From: DATJLY01 sp035518375
Lineage (GTDB): Bacteria > Pseudomonadota > Alphaproteobacteria > ATCC43930 > CGMCC-115725
Length of the DNA: 64,000 nt
Assembly (NCBI GenBank): GCA_035518375.1
Contig: DATIXQ010000136.1
Location: 33,769-97,768 of the forward strand
Direction of reading: 5' to 3'
Shown here: positions 8,187-17,654 of the stretch, one piece after another
Layout: every line of letters begins with the position of its first letter
Position numbering within the stretch: the stretch's first letter is position 1
Notes under the pieces: model-generated
Seen by the model: the letters and a program-made list of their open reading frames with translations, nothing else
Told to the model about the DNA's origin: nothing
Databases searched by the model: none
Translations under genes and position numbers: made by a program

Positions 8187-8654
8187 ATGACGATCGATCT
8201 CAAGCCCGGCACGCCGGGCTGGCAGCAGCGCCACGTCGATGCCTATCTCGCAAGCGACGGCGCCGAAGGCCACGTCATCGATTTCGGCCGGCCCGGCGTG
8301 CCGCCGGTGAACTGCCTGCTGCTGCAGACGACCGGCCGCAAGAGCCACGACACGAAAACGTCGCCGCTCATTTATGGCGAGGACAAAGGCGGCTTCGTCA
8401 TCGTCGCCTCGCGCGGCGGGGCGCCGACGCATCCGGCCTGGTTCCTCAACCTTCGTGACGCGCCCGAGGTGCGGTTCCAGGTGGTGAACAAGAAGTACCG
8501 CGGGCGGGCGCGGATCACGACGGGCGCCGAGCGCGAGCGCCTCTACCAGATGATGACCGGCCTTTTCCCGCCCTATCGCGACTATCAGGCCAAGACCACG
8601 CGCGAGATCCCCGTCGTGGTGCTGGAGCCGCAGGGCGAGATCGAGAAACTCTAG
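8187..8654 (+). CDS. Nitroreductase/deazaflavin-dependent reductase (DDN-like)
   Basis: The protein has 155 aa. The ATG at 8187 follows TGGAG by about 10 bases. The split-barrel signature of the F420-dependent DDN family is clear: 'TTGRKSHDTKTSPLIYG', 'VASRGGAPTHPAWFLNL' and 'FPPYRDYQAKTTREIPVVVL'. Relatives reduce enoyl or quinone-type double bonds with F420H2, though some family members use flavins. It is the last gene of the plus-strand hydratase / thiolase-like / DUF35 run (24-base gap), so it may reduce an unsaturated intermediate. No F420 biosynthesis gene is in the window, so the cofactor is open. Confidence 0.85.
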   Translation: MTIDLKPGTPGWQQRHVDAYLASDGAEGHVIDFGRPGVPPVNCLLLQTTGRKSHDTKTSPLIYGEDKGGFVIVASRGGAPTHPAWFLNLRDAPEVRFQVVNKKYRGRARITTGAERERLYQMMTGLFPPYRDYQAKTTREIPVVVLEPQGEIEKL

Positions 8655-8660
8655 GGCGGC

Positions 8661-9404
8661 TCACGCGCGGCCGAGGAACGGCATTCCGATCGGCAGGACG
8701 AACGCTTCCATCAGGTTCGTCTCGTCCGGCAGGCGCGCGATCAAAAGCGCGATCTCGGCGATTTCCTCGGCCTTCATCATCTGCGCCGGCGGGCGCGCGG
8801 GCCGATTGGCGCCGCCGGCCAAGTGGCTCTCGGTCACGCCCGGATCGATGATCGAGACAGTGATGCCGTGCTCACGCCCGTCGAGCGCCATCGACTGGGT
8901 AAGGCCATGGAGCCCGAACTTGGCGGCGGCGTAGCCAAGCGTGTGCGGCCGCGGCCGGCGCGACGAGACGCTGCCGATATTGATGATGCGGCCGCGCTTC
9001 TGCTTCACCATGATGCGCATCGCTTCGCGCCCGCAGAGGAATGGGCCCGTGAGCATGGTGTCGATCGAGCGGCGCCAGTCGGCGAGGCTCAGATCAACGG
9101 TCGGAATGTGGTCGGCGAGGCCGGCATTGTTGACGAGGATGTCGACGCGGCCGAAAGCCGCCATCGTGCGCTCGAAGAGGCGGACCACCTGCGGCTCCAC
9201 GGTGACATCGGCCGGACAGGCGAGCGCCGTGCCACCCGCCGCCGCGATCTCCGCCGCGACCTTATCGAGCTTGTCGGCCGAGCGTGCGGCCACGACCGTC
9301 TTCACGCCGGCCGCGGCGAAGGCGCGCGCGATCGCAACGCCGATTCCGGAGCTTGCGCCGGTGATGATCGCGACGCGCTCCGACATGTCCTTGAAGTGAG
9401 CCAT
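8661..9404 (-). CDS. Short-chain dehydrogenase/reductase (SDR)
   Basis: The protein has 247 aa and is a classical SDR: 'TGASSGIG' at 15-22 binds NAD(P), 'NNAG' is at 92-95, Ser145 is the likely catalytic serine, and Y158/K162 lie in 'YAAAK'. It oxidises or reduces a hydroxyl/keto group in the cytoplasm. It is the last gene of the minus-strand LIV transporter operon (41 bases after livM) and ends 6 bases from the end of the convergent DDN-like gene. It probably acts on the imported compound or its CoA ester. The ATG at 9386 (MSERVAI) is an alternative start. Confidence 0.9.
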   Translation of the reverse strand: MAHFKDMSERVAIITGASSGIGVAIARAFAAAGVKTVVAARSADKLDKVAAEIAAAGGTALACPADVTVEPQVVRLFERTMAAFGRVDILVNNAGLADHIPTVDLSLADWRRSIDTMLTGPFLCGREAMRIMVKQKRGRIINIGSVSSRRPRPHTLGYAAAKFGLHGLTQSMALDGREHGITVSIIDPGVTESHLAGGANRPARPPAQMMKAEEIAEIALLIARLPDETNLMEAFVLPIGMPFLGRA

Positions 9405-9445
9405 GGGCGCTTGTTACCCGACGCGCGCGCCGCTGTCGATGAGGG

Positions 9446-10426
9446 CTACGCGCGGGCGCCGGCGCGCCAGCGGTTCCAGAGATAGACCGCCTCGCCGACG
9501 ATGCCGCGGCGGAAGACGAGAATGATGACGATGAAGATGACGCCGATCACGACCGGCACGGGGATGCCGATCCCGGCGAGGTACTCGTCCATGGCGACGA
9601 TGAGGACGGCGCCGACGACCGGGCCGAGAAGCGTGCCCATGCCGCCCAGCAGCACCATCAGCACGACCGCCGCCGAGGTAGTGAAATCGACGTCGCTCAA
9701 GGTGGCAAGCCCGATCGCGATCGCCTTTACCGCGCCCGCGACCCCAGCGAGTGCCGCCGACAGCACGAAGTTCATGAGCTTGTAGCGATCGACCGGATAG
9801 CCCAGCGAGATCATGCGCGGCTCGTTGTCCTTGATCGCGCGCAGCACCTGGCCGAAGGGCGAGCGCCAGACCCGCGCCACCAGCAGATATCCCGCCAGGA
9901 AGATCGCCGCCGTGACGTAATACATCGCGAAATTGTTGGTGAGGTCGACGAGTCCCAGGAGCTTGCCCCGCGGCACGGCCTGGATGCCGTCCTCGCTGTT
10001 GGTGAAGGGAAGCCGGAGCGCGAGGAAATAGATGGCCTGCGCCAGCGCCAGCGTGATCATCGCGAAGTAGAGACCCTGGCGCCGGATGGCAGTGAGGCCG
10101 AAGAGCAGGCCGAGCGCCGTGGCACTCGCAATGCCACAGAGGAGCGCCAGCTCGAACGGAAAGCCGAACGATTTCGCCGTCTCGGCTGCGATGTAAGCGC
10201 CGGCGCCGAAGAACGCAGCATGGCCAAACGACAAAAGCCCGCCGCCGCCGATCAGCAGATTGAAGGCGCAGGCGAAGAGCGCCATGCACAGCACCTCCAT
10301 CGCGAACACGGGATAAAAAAGGAACGGCGCCGCGATGAGAAGAACGACGCCGACGGCAAGCCCGATGAGGCCGCTGCCGCGTGCGCCCGTGGCGCTTGCC
10401 GAAACGTCGCCCAGTTCGAGCGACAT
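9446..10426 (-). CDS. livM: Branched-chain-type ABC transporter permease (LivM family)
   Basis: The protein has 326 aa and is highly hydrophobic, with about 8-9 spans. It carries the family landmarks 'FNLLIGGGGLLSFGHAAFFG' and a late 'LGGMGTLLGPVVGAVL', the loop that contacts the ATPase. It starts one base after the livH stop, so the two permease subunits are translated in tandem. Together with LivH it forms the membrane channel. Transporters of this family next to catabolic enzymes often carry aromatic or other carboxylates rather than leucine, and the neighbouring acyl-CoA synthetase and SDR suggest that here. Confidence 0.92.
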   Translation of the reverse strand: MSLELGDVSASATGARGSGLIGLAVGVVLLIAAPFLFYPVFAMEVLCMALFACAFNLLIGGGGLLSFGHAAFFGAGAYIAAETAKSFGFPFELALLCGIASATALGLLFGLTAIRRQGLYFAMITLALAQAIYFLALRLPFTNSEDGIQAVPRGKLLGLVDLTNNFAMYYVTAAIFLAGYLLVARVWRSPFGQVLRAIKDNEPRMISLGYPVDRYKLMNFVLSAALAGVAGAVKAIAIGLATLSDVDFTTSAAVVLMVLLGGMGTLLGPVVGAVLIVAMDEYLAGIGIPVPVVIGVIFIVIILVFRRGIVGEAVYLWNRWRAGARA

Positions 10427-11296
10427 CTAGCGCGTCTGTCCGAAAAGGCCCGCCGGCTTCACCATCAGCACGACGATCATGATGAGGAAGATCACGAGGT
10501 TCGAGGCCTCGGGATAGAACACTTTCGACAGGCCTTCGAGCACGCCGAGCGAGAGGCCCGTGACGATCGCGCCGAGGATCGAACCGAAACCGCCGATCAC
10601 CACCACGGCGAAGACGGTCGTCAGGATATTGGCGCCCATCAACGGATTGACCTGGTAGATCGGCGCCGCGAGCACGCCCGCCAATCCGGCGAGCGCCACG
10701 CCAGTGCCAAAGGCAAGCGTCACCATCCGCGGCACGTTGATGCCGAAGGCGCGCACGAGCATCGGGTTCTCGGTCGCCGCGCGCAGGTAAGAGCCGAGCC
10801 GGGTCTTCTCGATCGCGTACCAGGTGCCGAAGCAGCAGGTGAGCGAGGCGCCCACGACCCAGGCGCGGTAGGCCGGCATGAACATGAAGCCGAGATTGTA
10901 GCCGCCGGTGAGTCCGGCCGGATAATTGTAGGGCTGGCCCGACGTGCCGTACCAATGAACGAACATGCCCTGGATGATCTGGAGGAGGCCGAGCGTCAAC
11001 AGCAGACCATAGAGATGCGGCAGGTTGTAGACGCGCGCGATGAGCGTGCGCTCGATGATCATGCCGACGATCGCCACCGCGAGCGGCGCCAGTACGAACG
11101 CCCACCAATAGCCGATGCCCAAATAATGAAGGAGCATCCAGGCGATGAAGGCGCCGAGCATGTAGAAGGCGCCCTGCGCGGCGTTGACGATGGCGAGAAG
11201 GCCGAAAATGATCGCGAGGCCGAGGCTCAACATGGCGTAGAACGAGCCGTTGATGAGGCCCAACAGCAACTGCCCGAACAGCGCGGTGGCCGACAT
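10427..11296 (-). CDS. livH: Branched-chain-type ABC transporter permease (LivH family)
   Basis: The protein has 289 aa with about eight membrane spans. Typical LivH motifs are present: 'GLINGSFYAMLSLGLAIIFG' near the start and 'IGGFGSILGAIVTGLSLG' near the end, the coupling loop for the ATPase. The gene lies between livF (15-base gap) and livM (abutting), in the order binding protein, livG, livF, livH, livM. It forms the inner-membrane pore with LivM. Confidence 0.92.
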   Translation of the reverse strand: MSATALFGQLLLGLINGSFYAMLSLGLAIIFGLLAIVNAAQGAFYMLGAFIAWMLLHYLGIGYWWAFVLAPLAVAIVGMIIERTLIARVYNLPHLYGLLLTLGLLQIIQGMFVHWYGTSGQPYNYPAGLTGGYNLGFMFMPAYRAWVVGASLTCCFGTWYAIEKTRLGSYLRAATENPMLVRAFGINVPRMVTLAFGTGVALAGLAGVLAAPIYQVNPLMGANILTTVFAVVVIGGFGSILGAIVTGLSLGVLEGLSKVFYPEASNLVIFLIMIVVLMVKPAGLFGQTR

Positions 11297-11311
11297 GGCC
11301 CGCTCTCCCCC

Positions 11312-12008
<697 letters not shown>

Positions 12009-12016
<8 letters not shown>

Positions 12017-12764
12017 AGCCGGTACCCATGTAGGCCTCGATCACGGCCGGGTCCTTCGCGACCTCGTCGTAGGAGCCATCAGCGAGGATCGCGCCATGCT
12101 GCATCACGGTGATGCGGTGCGAGAGATCGGCGACCACCGAGAGATTGTGCTCCACCATCAGCACCGTGCGGTTCGCCGCGACGCGACGGATCAGCGCGAC
12201 GATGCGTCCGATGTCCTCGCCCGCCATGCCCGAGGTCGGCTCGTCGAGGAGCAACAGTTCTGGCTCGAGCGCCAGGGTCGTCGCGAGCTCGAGCGCGCGC
12301 TTGCGGCCATAAGGAAGCTCGCCTGCGACGAGGCCGGCGTGATCTTCGAGCCCGACATCGGCGAGAAGCGCACGCGCGCGCCCGTCGAACGCGCGCAGCA
12401 CCGCATCAGAGCGCCAGAAGAAGTAATTGTCGGCGCGGAAGCGCTGCAGCGCCATGCGCACATTCTCGAGCACGGTCAGGTGAGGAAAGACCGCCGAGAT
12501 CTGGAACGAGCGCACAATCCCAAGGCGCGAGACATCGTGTGGCGTCATGCCGGTGATGTCGCGGCCCTTGAAGAAGATGTGCCCGCTCGTCACCGGCAGG
12601 AAGCGCGTCAAAAGATTGAAGTACGTGGTCTTCCCGGCGCCGTTCGGGCCGATCAGCGCGTGGATCGAGCCGCGCTGCACCTCGAGACTCACCTCCCGGA
12701 CGGCGACGAAGCCGGCGAACGACTTCGTCACCGCCTCGGTGCGGAGAAGGACCTCGTCGGGCAA
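12009..12764 (-). CDS. livG: Branched-chain-type ABC transporter ATPase (LivG family)
   Basis: The protein has 251 aa. Walker A is 'GPNGAGKTTY' (about 37-46), with 'RSFQ' in the Q-loop region. The signature is modified to 'LPYGRKRALEL', as in many LivG proteins, followed by 'LLLLDEPTSGM'. The C-terminal 'EAYMGTGFD' is the usual LivG tail. It is the second gene of the operon, 11 bases after the binding-protein gene. Confidence 0.92.
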
Positions 12765-12775
12765 GACCTCGGCCG

Positions 12776-14002
12776 TTACTTGCCGCCGTTGGCCGCGACG
12801 AGCGGGCAGCCGCCCTGATCCATCGGCCGGAACGCCTTGTCGCCGGGAATCTCGCCCAGAAGCTTCGCGAGATCGCGCGGGCCTTTCGATTCCTCCGGCG
12901 TCTTCACCTGAACGAGATAGACGTCGTGCACCATGCGGCCGTCGGGCCGGAGCACGCCGTGCTTGGTGAAGGCGTCGTCGACCGGGTGCTGCTGCATCCA
13001 GGGGAAGATCTTCTTGGGGTCATCGCTCCCGGTCGCCTGCGCCGCCGTGAGATATGTGCGCACCGCCGAATAGAGCCCGGCCATGAGATAGGGCGCCATC
13101 TTGCCCTGGCGCTTCTCGTATTCGTCGGCGAAGGCCTCCGACTTGGGCGGGTTGGCGTCGCGGTACCAGGGCAGCGACATGATCATGCCCTGCGTCGCGG
13201 GGAGACCGCCCGCGCCCTCGATCGCCTGCAGGTCCATGCTGAGCGGGACCACTTTGACGCCGCTCTTGATGAGGCCGAACTCGTTCGCCGACTTGATGGC
13301 GTTCGTCATGTCGGGCCCGGCATCGCCCAGTGCGATGACCTCGGCCTTAGAAGCCTGCGCCTGAAGCATGAAGGAGGACATGTCGGACGCGCCGAAGGGA
13401 TGAAAGACGGTGCCGACGACCTTGCCGCCCGCCGCGGTGACGCTGCGCGTCACGCCCTCGACGAGCGCTTTGCCATAGGCATAGTCGGCCGACAGGATGA
13501 ACCAGGTCTTGCCGAGCTTCGGCACCGCTTCGCCGAGATTCGGGAGTTGGTAAGTGTCGTAGGTCCATTGCGCGCTGTAGGGCGCGCATTGCTTGCCGGT
13601 CAGCGCGTCGGAGCCCGCCTCGCTGTAGAGCACGGCCTTGCCGCGCTGGCGCGCCACCTCCTGCACGGCGAGCGCCACGCCCGAATAGACGACATCGAGG
13701 ATCGCGTCGACCTGCTCGGTGTCGTACCAACGCTCGGCGATGCGCACGCCCACGTCGGGCTTGTCCTGATGGTCGCCATGGATGACCTCGATCGGCACGC
13801 CATTGATCTTGCCGCCGAACTCGTCGACGGCCATCTGCGTCGCGACGACCGGCCCCATGCAGTTGTCGAGGCAATAGGGGCCCGAGAAATCGTCGAGAAT
13901 GCCGAGCTTGATCTTGTTGTCGGAATATTGGGCGTTGGCGGCAGGCGCTTGCATCAGCACAAGACCGGCCAGCGCGGCCGCGAGGCCCCACGTAAAGCGC
14001 AT
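12776..14002 (-). CDS. Branched-chain-type ABC substrate-binding protein (LivK-like)
   Basis: The protein has 408 aa. A signal peptide (MRFTWGLAAALAGLVLMQAP, then ANAQ) leads into a type I periplasmic binding fold: 'IKLGILDDFSGPY...' and 'MAVDEFGGKINGVPIEVIHGD'. This is the Peripla_BP_6 group, commonly associated with aromatic or short-chain acid uptake rather than amino acids. Two cysteines near residue 45 and two later ones could form disulfides. It heads the operon livG-livF-livH-livM-SDR, so it defines what the transporter recognises, but the ligand cannot be read from sequence. Confidence 0.92.
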   Translation of the reverse strand: MRFTWGLAAALAGLVLMQAPAANAQYSDNKIKLGILDDFSGPYCLDNCMGPVVATQMAVDEFGGKINGVPIEVIHGDHQDKPDVGVRIAERWYDTEQVDAILDVVYSGVALAVQEVARQRGKAVLYSEAGSDALTGKQCAPYSAQWTYDTYQLPNLGEAVPKLGKTWFILSADYAYGKALVEGVTRSVTAAGGKVVGTVFHPFGASDMSSFMLQAQASKAEVIALGDAGPDMTNAIKSANEFGLIKSGVKVVPLSMDLQAIEGAGGLPATQGMIMSLPWYRDANPPKSEAFADEYEKRQGKMAPYLMAGLYSAVRTYLTAAQATGSDDPKKIFPWMQQHPVDDAFTKHGVLRPDGRMVHDVYLVQVKTPEESKGPRDLAKLLGEIPGDKAFRPMDQGGCPLVAANGGK

Positions 14003-14172
14003 CGATTCCTCCCCTTCCCCCGAGCGCGTCCCGAGGCCGACGATGCGCCTTTCCGCGCGCTAAGTGAAGCATTTCGCGGGGCCGCAACATGCGGCCGCGG
14101 CCCATCCAAGCCGATGGGACCGATCCCACGCGGGGATGCGCCTCTAATGGCCGGCATAAGACAGGACGGGAC

Positions 14173-14188
14173 CGGCCCACGCGGGCCG
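14173..14188 (+). other. Small hairpin just upstream of a ribosome binding site
   Basis: CGGCCC (14173-14178) and GGGCCG (14183-14188) pair perfectly around a 4-base loop. They end a few bases before GGGGGAAG, the ribosome binding site of the S9 peptidase gene. A second small palindrome (TGGGA/TCCCA, 14115-14128) lies further up. The hairpin could restrain translation, but GC-rich leaders form such stems by chance. Confidence 0.3.
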
Positions 14189-14201
14189 TAGGGGGAAGAC
14201 C

Positions 14202-16217
14202 ATGCCACCGCACATCATCGATCGCCGCGCGGTCCTGCGCTGGACCGCAGGCGCGGGGCTCGGAGCGAGCCTGCCGTGGGCACGGCTCGTGCACGCGGAG
14301 GGCGCAGCTGCCGGTCTCGTCCCGCGCCGCGTTTTCTTCGCCGACCCCGACTATCGCAACGTCCGTATCAGCCCGGACGGGCGGCATCTGGCCTATCTCG
14401 CTCCGCGCGCGAGCGTGCGCAATCTTTGGGTGGCGCCGGTCGACGCACCGCAGGCCGGGCGCCCGCTAACGCGCGTCACGGATCGCGATATCGGCGCCGA
14501 GCATCATTGGGCCTTCAACAATCGCCAGCTTATCTTTTTCCAGGACCGCGAGGGCGATGAGAACTGGCGCGCCTCGAGCATCGATATCGAAACCGGCGTG
14601 AGCGTGCCGCTGACGCCGCCCGAAGGCGTCGTCTCCTACGTGCAGGGCATCGACCGCAATTTTCCGGACGACGTGCTCTTCGGGCACAATGCGCGCGACA
14701 AGCGCTACTTCGACATATTCCGCATCAACCTCGTGACCGGGAAGAGCCAGCTCGTCTTCGAGAATCCCGGCTTCGCCCAGCTCCTGACGGATGCCCAATT
14801 CCGCCTGCGCATCGGCGTGCGCTTCGCCGCTGACGGCACTGCCGAGCTTTTCGAGCACACGGCATCGGGCGATTGGAACCTGTTCACGACCGTGCCGATC
14901 GGCGACATCGACAGCACCAATTTCATCGATTTCAGCCGCGACGGCAGCACGCTCTACGTGCTCGACACGCGCGGCCGCGACAAGGCCGCGCTCTACGCAC
15001 TCGACATGCGGACGCGGCAGCGGCGGCTTCTCGCCGAGGATGCAGAGGCCGACATAACGTACGTCGACTTCGCCGACCGCCAGCCAGTTGCGCCGCTCGC
15101 GACGAACGATCGCGCGCGCTGGCACGCGCTCGATGCGGGGGCGAGGAAAGACCTTGCGGCGCTCGATCGCTATGGCGCGGGCGACCTCTGGGTCGAGAAC
15201 CGCAGCCTCGACGGCAATCGCGCGGTCGCCTTTCTCGAGCGCGACACCGAAAGCGGGGAGTACGCGCTGGTCGGGCACGAGCAAGAGAAAGGCGCAGTGC
15301 GGCACCTCTACACGCAGCGGAAGGCGCTTGCGAACTTACAGCTCCGTCCGTTCGAGCCGGTGGCGATCAAAGCGCGAGACGGCCTCATGCTGCGTGGCTA
15401 TCTGACACGGCCTTCTGATGCCGCGGGCGCGCGGCCGCCGCTCGTGCTCGTGATCCACGGCGGGCCTTACGCACGCGATTATTGGGGCTTCAACGCGACG
15501 CACCAATGGCTCGCCAATCGCGGCTATGCGGCACTCTCGGTCAACTATCGCGGCTCGACCGGGTTCGGCAAAGCCTTCGTCAAGGCGGCCGACCACGAAT
15601 GGGGCGGCCGCATGCACGACGACTTGATCGATGCGCTCGATTGGGCGCTGGCGCGGGGGATCGCCGATCCGGCGCGCGTCGGGTTTCTCGGCGGCAGCTA
15701 TGGCGGCTATTCAGCGCTCATGGCCGCGACGAAGACGCCCGACCGCTTCACCTGCATCGTCGATCTCTTCGGCGTCTCGAACCTCATAACCTTCATGGCG
15801 ACGATCCCGCCCTATTGGGGACCGTGGTTCAGCATCTGGAAGAACCGGCTGGGCGACCCCGCGACCAAGGAGGGCCGCGCCTTCCTGATCGAGCGCTCGC
15901 CGCTCACGCATATCGAGCGCGCCACGAAGCCCATTCTGATCGCGCAGGGCGCTAAGGATGTGCGCGTGGTGCGCGCGGAATCGGAGCAGATGGTGGCGGC
16001 GCTCACGAAGAAGGGCGTGCCCGTCACCTACATCACCTTTCCCGACGAAGGGCACGGCTTCGTGCGGCCGAAAAACCGTCTCGCCTGCAACGCCGTCATC
16101 GAGGCGTTCCTGGCGCAGCATCTGGGCGGGCGCGCGGAGCCAGTGGGCAACGATTTCGCGGGCTCGTCGATCCGGATCGAAGTGGGGCGCGAGCTGGTGC
16201 CGGGCTTGCCGGCCTAG
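14202..16217 (+). CDS. Tat-exported prolyl-oligopeptidase-family (S9) peptidase
   Basis: The protein has 671 aa. The ATG at 14202 follows GGGGGAAG. The N-terminus 'DRRAVLRWTAGAG' is a twin-arginine signal, so the enzyme is probably exported folded. A beta-propeller-like region (about 50-380) is followed by an alpha/beta-hydrolase domain with S499 in 'GGSYGGYS', D586 in 'GAKDVRV' and H618 in 'DEGHGF': a complete catalytic triad. S9C-type enzymes release dipeptides or acylated residues. The gene stands alone on the plus strand, with a dehydrogenase gene converging 8 bases beyond its end. Confidence 0.9.
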   Translation: MPPHIIDRRAVLRWTAGAGLGASLPWARLVHAEGAAAGLVPRRVFFADPDYRNVRISPDGRHLAYLAPRASVRNLWVAPVDAPQAGRPLTRVTDRDIGAEHHWAFNNRQLIFFQDREGDENWRASSIDIETGVSVPLTPPEGVVSYVQGIDRNFPDDVLFGHNARDKRYFDIFRINLVTGKSQLVFENPGFAQLLTDAQFRLRIGVRFAADGTAELFEHTASGDWNLFTTVPIGDIDSTNFIDFSRDGSTLYVLDTRGRDKAALYALDMRTRQRRLLAEDAEADITYVDFADRQPVAPLATNDRARWHALDAGARKDLAALDRYGAGDLWVENRSLDGNRAVAFLERDTESGEYALVGHEQEKGAVRHLYTQRKALANLQLRPFEPVAIKARDGLMLRGYLTRPSDAAGARPPLVLVIHGGPYARDYWGFNATHQWLANRGYAALSVNYRGSTGFGKAFVKAADHEWGGRMHDDLIDALDWALARGIADPARVGFLGGSYGGYSALMAATKTPDRFTCIVDLFGVSNLITFMATIPPYWGPWFSIWKNRLGDPATKEGRAFLIERSPLTHIERATKPILIAQGAKDVRVVRAESEQMVAALTKKGVPVTYITFPDEGHGFVRPKNRLACNAVIEAFLAQHLGGRAEPVGNDFAGSSIRIEVGRELVPGLPA

Positions 16218-16225
16218 AGCCGCAC

Positions 16226-16981
16226 TCAGTAGGTCGCGCGGCCGCCGGTGATGTCGAAGACGGCGCCGGTGCTGAAGCTGCACTCCTCGGACGAAAGCCA
16301 CGCCACGAGCGCCGCGATCTCCTCGATGCCGACAAAGCGCCCCTTCGGGATCTTCGACAGCATGAAGGCGATGTGCGCCTCCGTCATCTCGCCCATGAGT
16401 TCGGTCTTGGCGACGGCCGGAGCGACGCAATTGACGATGATCTCGGTGCCGGCGAGCTCTTTGCCGAGCGACTTCGTCAGCGCAATGAGCCCGGCCTTGG
16501 CGGCGCTGTAGGCGGGGGCGTTCGGGTTCCCCTCCTTGCCCGCGACCGACGCCATGTTGACGACGCGGCCGTAGTTGCGCGCCATCATGTGCGGCACGAG
16601 CGCGCGGGAGCAGAGGAAGGCGCCCGTAAGGTCGATGTCGAGGACGCGCTTCCAGTCGGCGAGCTTGTATTCCCACGTCGGCACGTTGGGCCCGTTGATG
16701 CCGGCGTTGTTGACGAGGATGTCGACCTTGCCGAGCGCCGCGATCGCGGCCGCCGCCGCCGCCGCGACCGAGGCTTCGTCGGCGACATCGACCACCTGAG
16801 AATGGACGCGCGCGTTGCCGCCGCCGAGCCGCGCCGCCGTCTCGGCGAGACGCGCCTCGTCGCGGTCCCAGAGCGAAAGGGCGGCGCCCGAGGCGAGGAG
16901 GCGCTCGGCGCAAGCCAAGCCGATGCCGCGCGCGCCGCCGGTGACGACCGCGCCGCGGCCTTCGAGATCGATGCGGTTCAT
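16226..16981 (-). CDS. Short-chain dehydrogenase/reductase (SDR)
   Basis: The protein has 251 aa if started at the ATG at 16981 (MNRIDLEG); 16990 and 17017 are in-frame alternatives, and no strong ribosome site decides. Cofactor motif 'TGGARGIG' is at 14-21, 'NNAG' at 91-94, S145, and Y158/K162 in 'YSAAK'. It is a classical NAD(P)-dependent alcohol/ketone oxidoreductase related to 3-oxoacyl reductases and gluconate or arabinitol dehydrogenases. It ends 8 bases from the convergent S9 peptidase gene and has no operon partner. Confidence 0.88.
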   Translation of the reverse strand: MNRIDLEGRGAVVTGGARGIGLACAERLLASGAALSLWDRDEARLAETAARLGGGNARVHSQVVDVADEASVAAAAAAAIAALGKVDILVNNAGINGPNVPTWEYKLADWKRVLDIDLTGAFLCSRALVPHMMARNYGRVVNMASVAGKEGNPNAPAYSAAKAGLIALTKSLGKELAGTEIIVNCVAPAVAKTELMGEMTEAHIAFMLSKIPKGRFVGIEEIAALVAWLSSEECSFSTGAVFDITGGRATY

Positions 16982-17060
16982 GGGCGGCATTTGAACCGAT
17001 GGGGCGCCACCTGGCAATCGCCCAATCCGCGCGGGGCATGGCGTTCCACCGTGAGCCCGC

Positions 17061-17066
17061 TATGAT
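17061..17066 (+). promoter_or_regulatory. Possible -10 box (TATGAT) of the VOC gene
   Basis: TATGAT lies 29 bases before the ATG at 17096, where a transcript would begin near 17073 and include GCGAGG as a ribosome site. No convincing -35 is found at the usual distance, so this is a candidate only. Confidence 0.3.
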
Positions 17067-17095
17067 GGCTCGCACCATACTTTGCGAGGCATGCC

Positions 17096-17566
17096 ATGGG
17101 CTTCTTCATCGGCCATGTCGGGCTCCACGTTAAGGACATCGACGCCGAGATCGCGTTCCTCGAGATGCTGGGCGCGACGGTGACGAGCCGCGAGACGACG
17201 CCGCGCGGGCGCATCGCCTTCGTCAGCATCGACGGTGAAACGCACCACAATTTCGCGCTGTTCGAGGATGGCGAGTTGCTGCCAAGCGGCGATTCGAAGA
17301 AGGAGAAGCGCGGCCTCCACCATATCGCGCTCCGCGTGCAAACGCGCAGCGAGGTCGACGGCTGGGTCGCGAAGCTGAAGGCGTATGGACTTGCGCTCGA
17401 TGGCCCGCACATCCAGGGGCCGGAGGGCGGCGGTCTCGTCGCCGGCAGCAGCAGCTATTCCGTGTTCTTCAACGATCCCAACGGCGTCAGCTTCGAGATC
17501 TTCGCCGAGCCGAGGACGGTCGCCGAATGGCGCGCCGCGACCCAGCGCGAGACGGAGCCGGCCTAG
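17096..17566 (+). CDS. VOC (glyoxalase/dioxygenase fold) family protein, methylmalonyl-CoA-epimerase-like
   Basis: The protein has 156 aa made of two beta-alpha-beta-beta-beta modules: 'IGHVGLHVKDIDAEIAFLE' and 'LHHIALRVQTRSEVDGWV'. Possible metal ligands are the His in GHVGL, the His in LHHIAL and the Glu in 'GVSFEIF'. The fold serves epimerases, glyoxalases, extradiol dioxygenases and resistance proteins, and the precise reaction cannot be told. The gene is alone on its strand and ends just before a palindromic repeat. Confidence 0.8.
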   Translation: MGFFIGHVGLHVKDIDAEIAFLEMLGATVTSRETTPRGRIAFVSIDGETHHNFALFEDGELLPSGDSKKEKRGLHHIALRVQTRSEVDGWVAKLKAYGLALDGPHIQGPEGGGLVAGSSSYSVFFNDPNGVSFEIFAEPRTVAEWRAATQRETEPA

Positions 17567-17576
17567 CCCTTCGCAA

Positions 17577-17647
17577 CTGTCATTGCGAGCGGAGCGAAGC
17601 AATCTCCCGGGAGATTGCTTCGTCGCTGATGCTCCTCGCAATGACAG
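17577..17647. repeat. 71-bp palindromic repeat element, copy 1
   Basis: The ends are perfect inverted repeats (CTGTCATTGCGAG and CTCGCAATGACAG, 13 bp). The core at 17597-17620 is a perfect 24-base palindrome (AAGCAATCTCCC and its complement). It sits exactly between two convergent genes and could act as a bidirectional terminator. A near-identical copy is at 40292-40363 and a truncated one at 25460-25510. Confidence 0.9.
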
Positions 17648-17654
17648 ATAAGGC

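Noticed and set aside
9414..11108. 564-codon minus-strand frame over livM and livH
   Set aside because: It is a +1/+2 shadow of the two permease genes on the same strand, Arg/Gly/Ala-rich, and the permease frames show clear family motifs.
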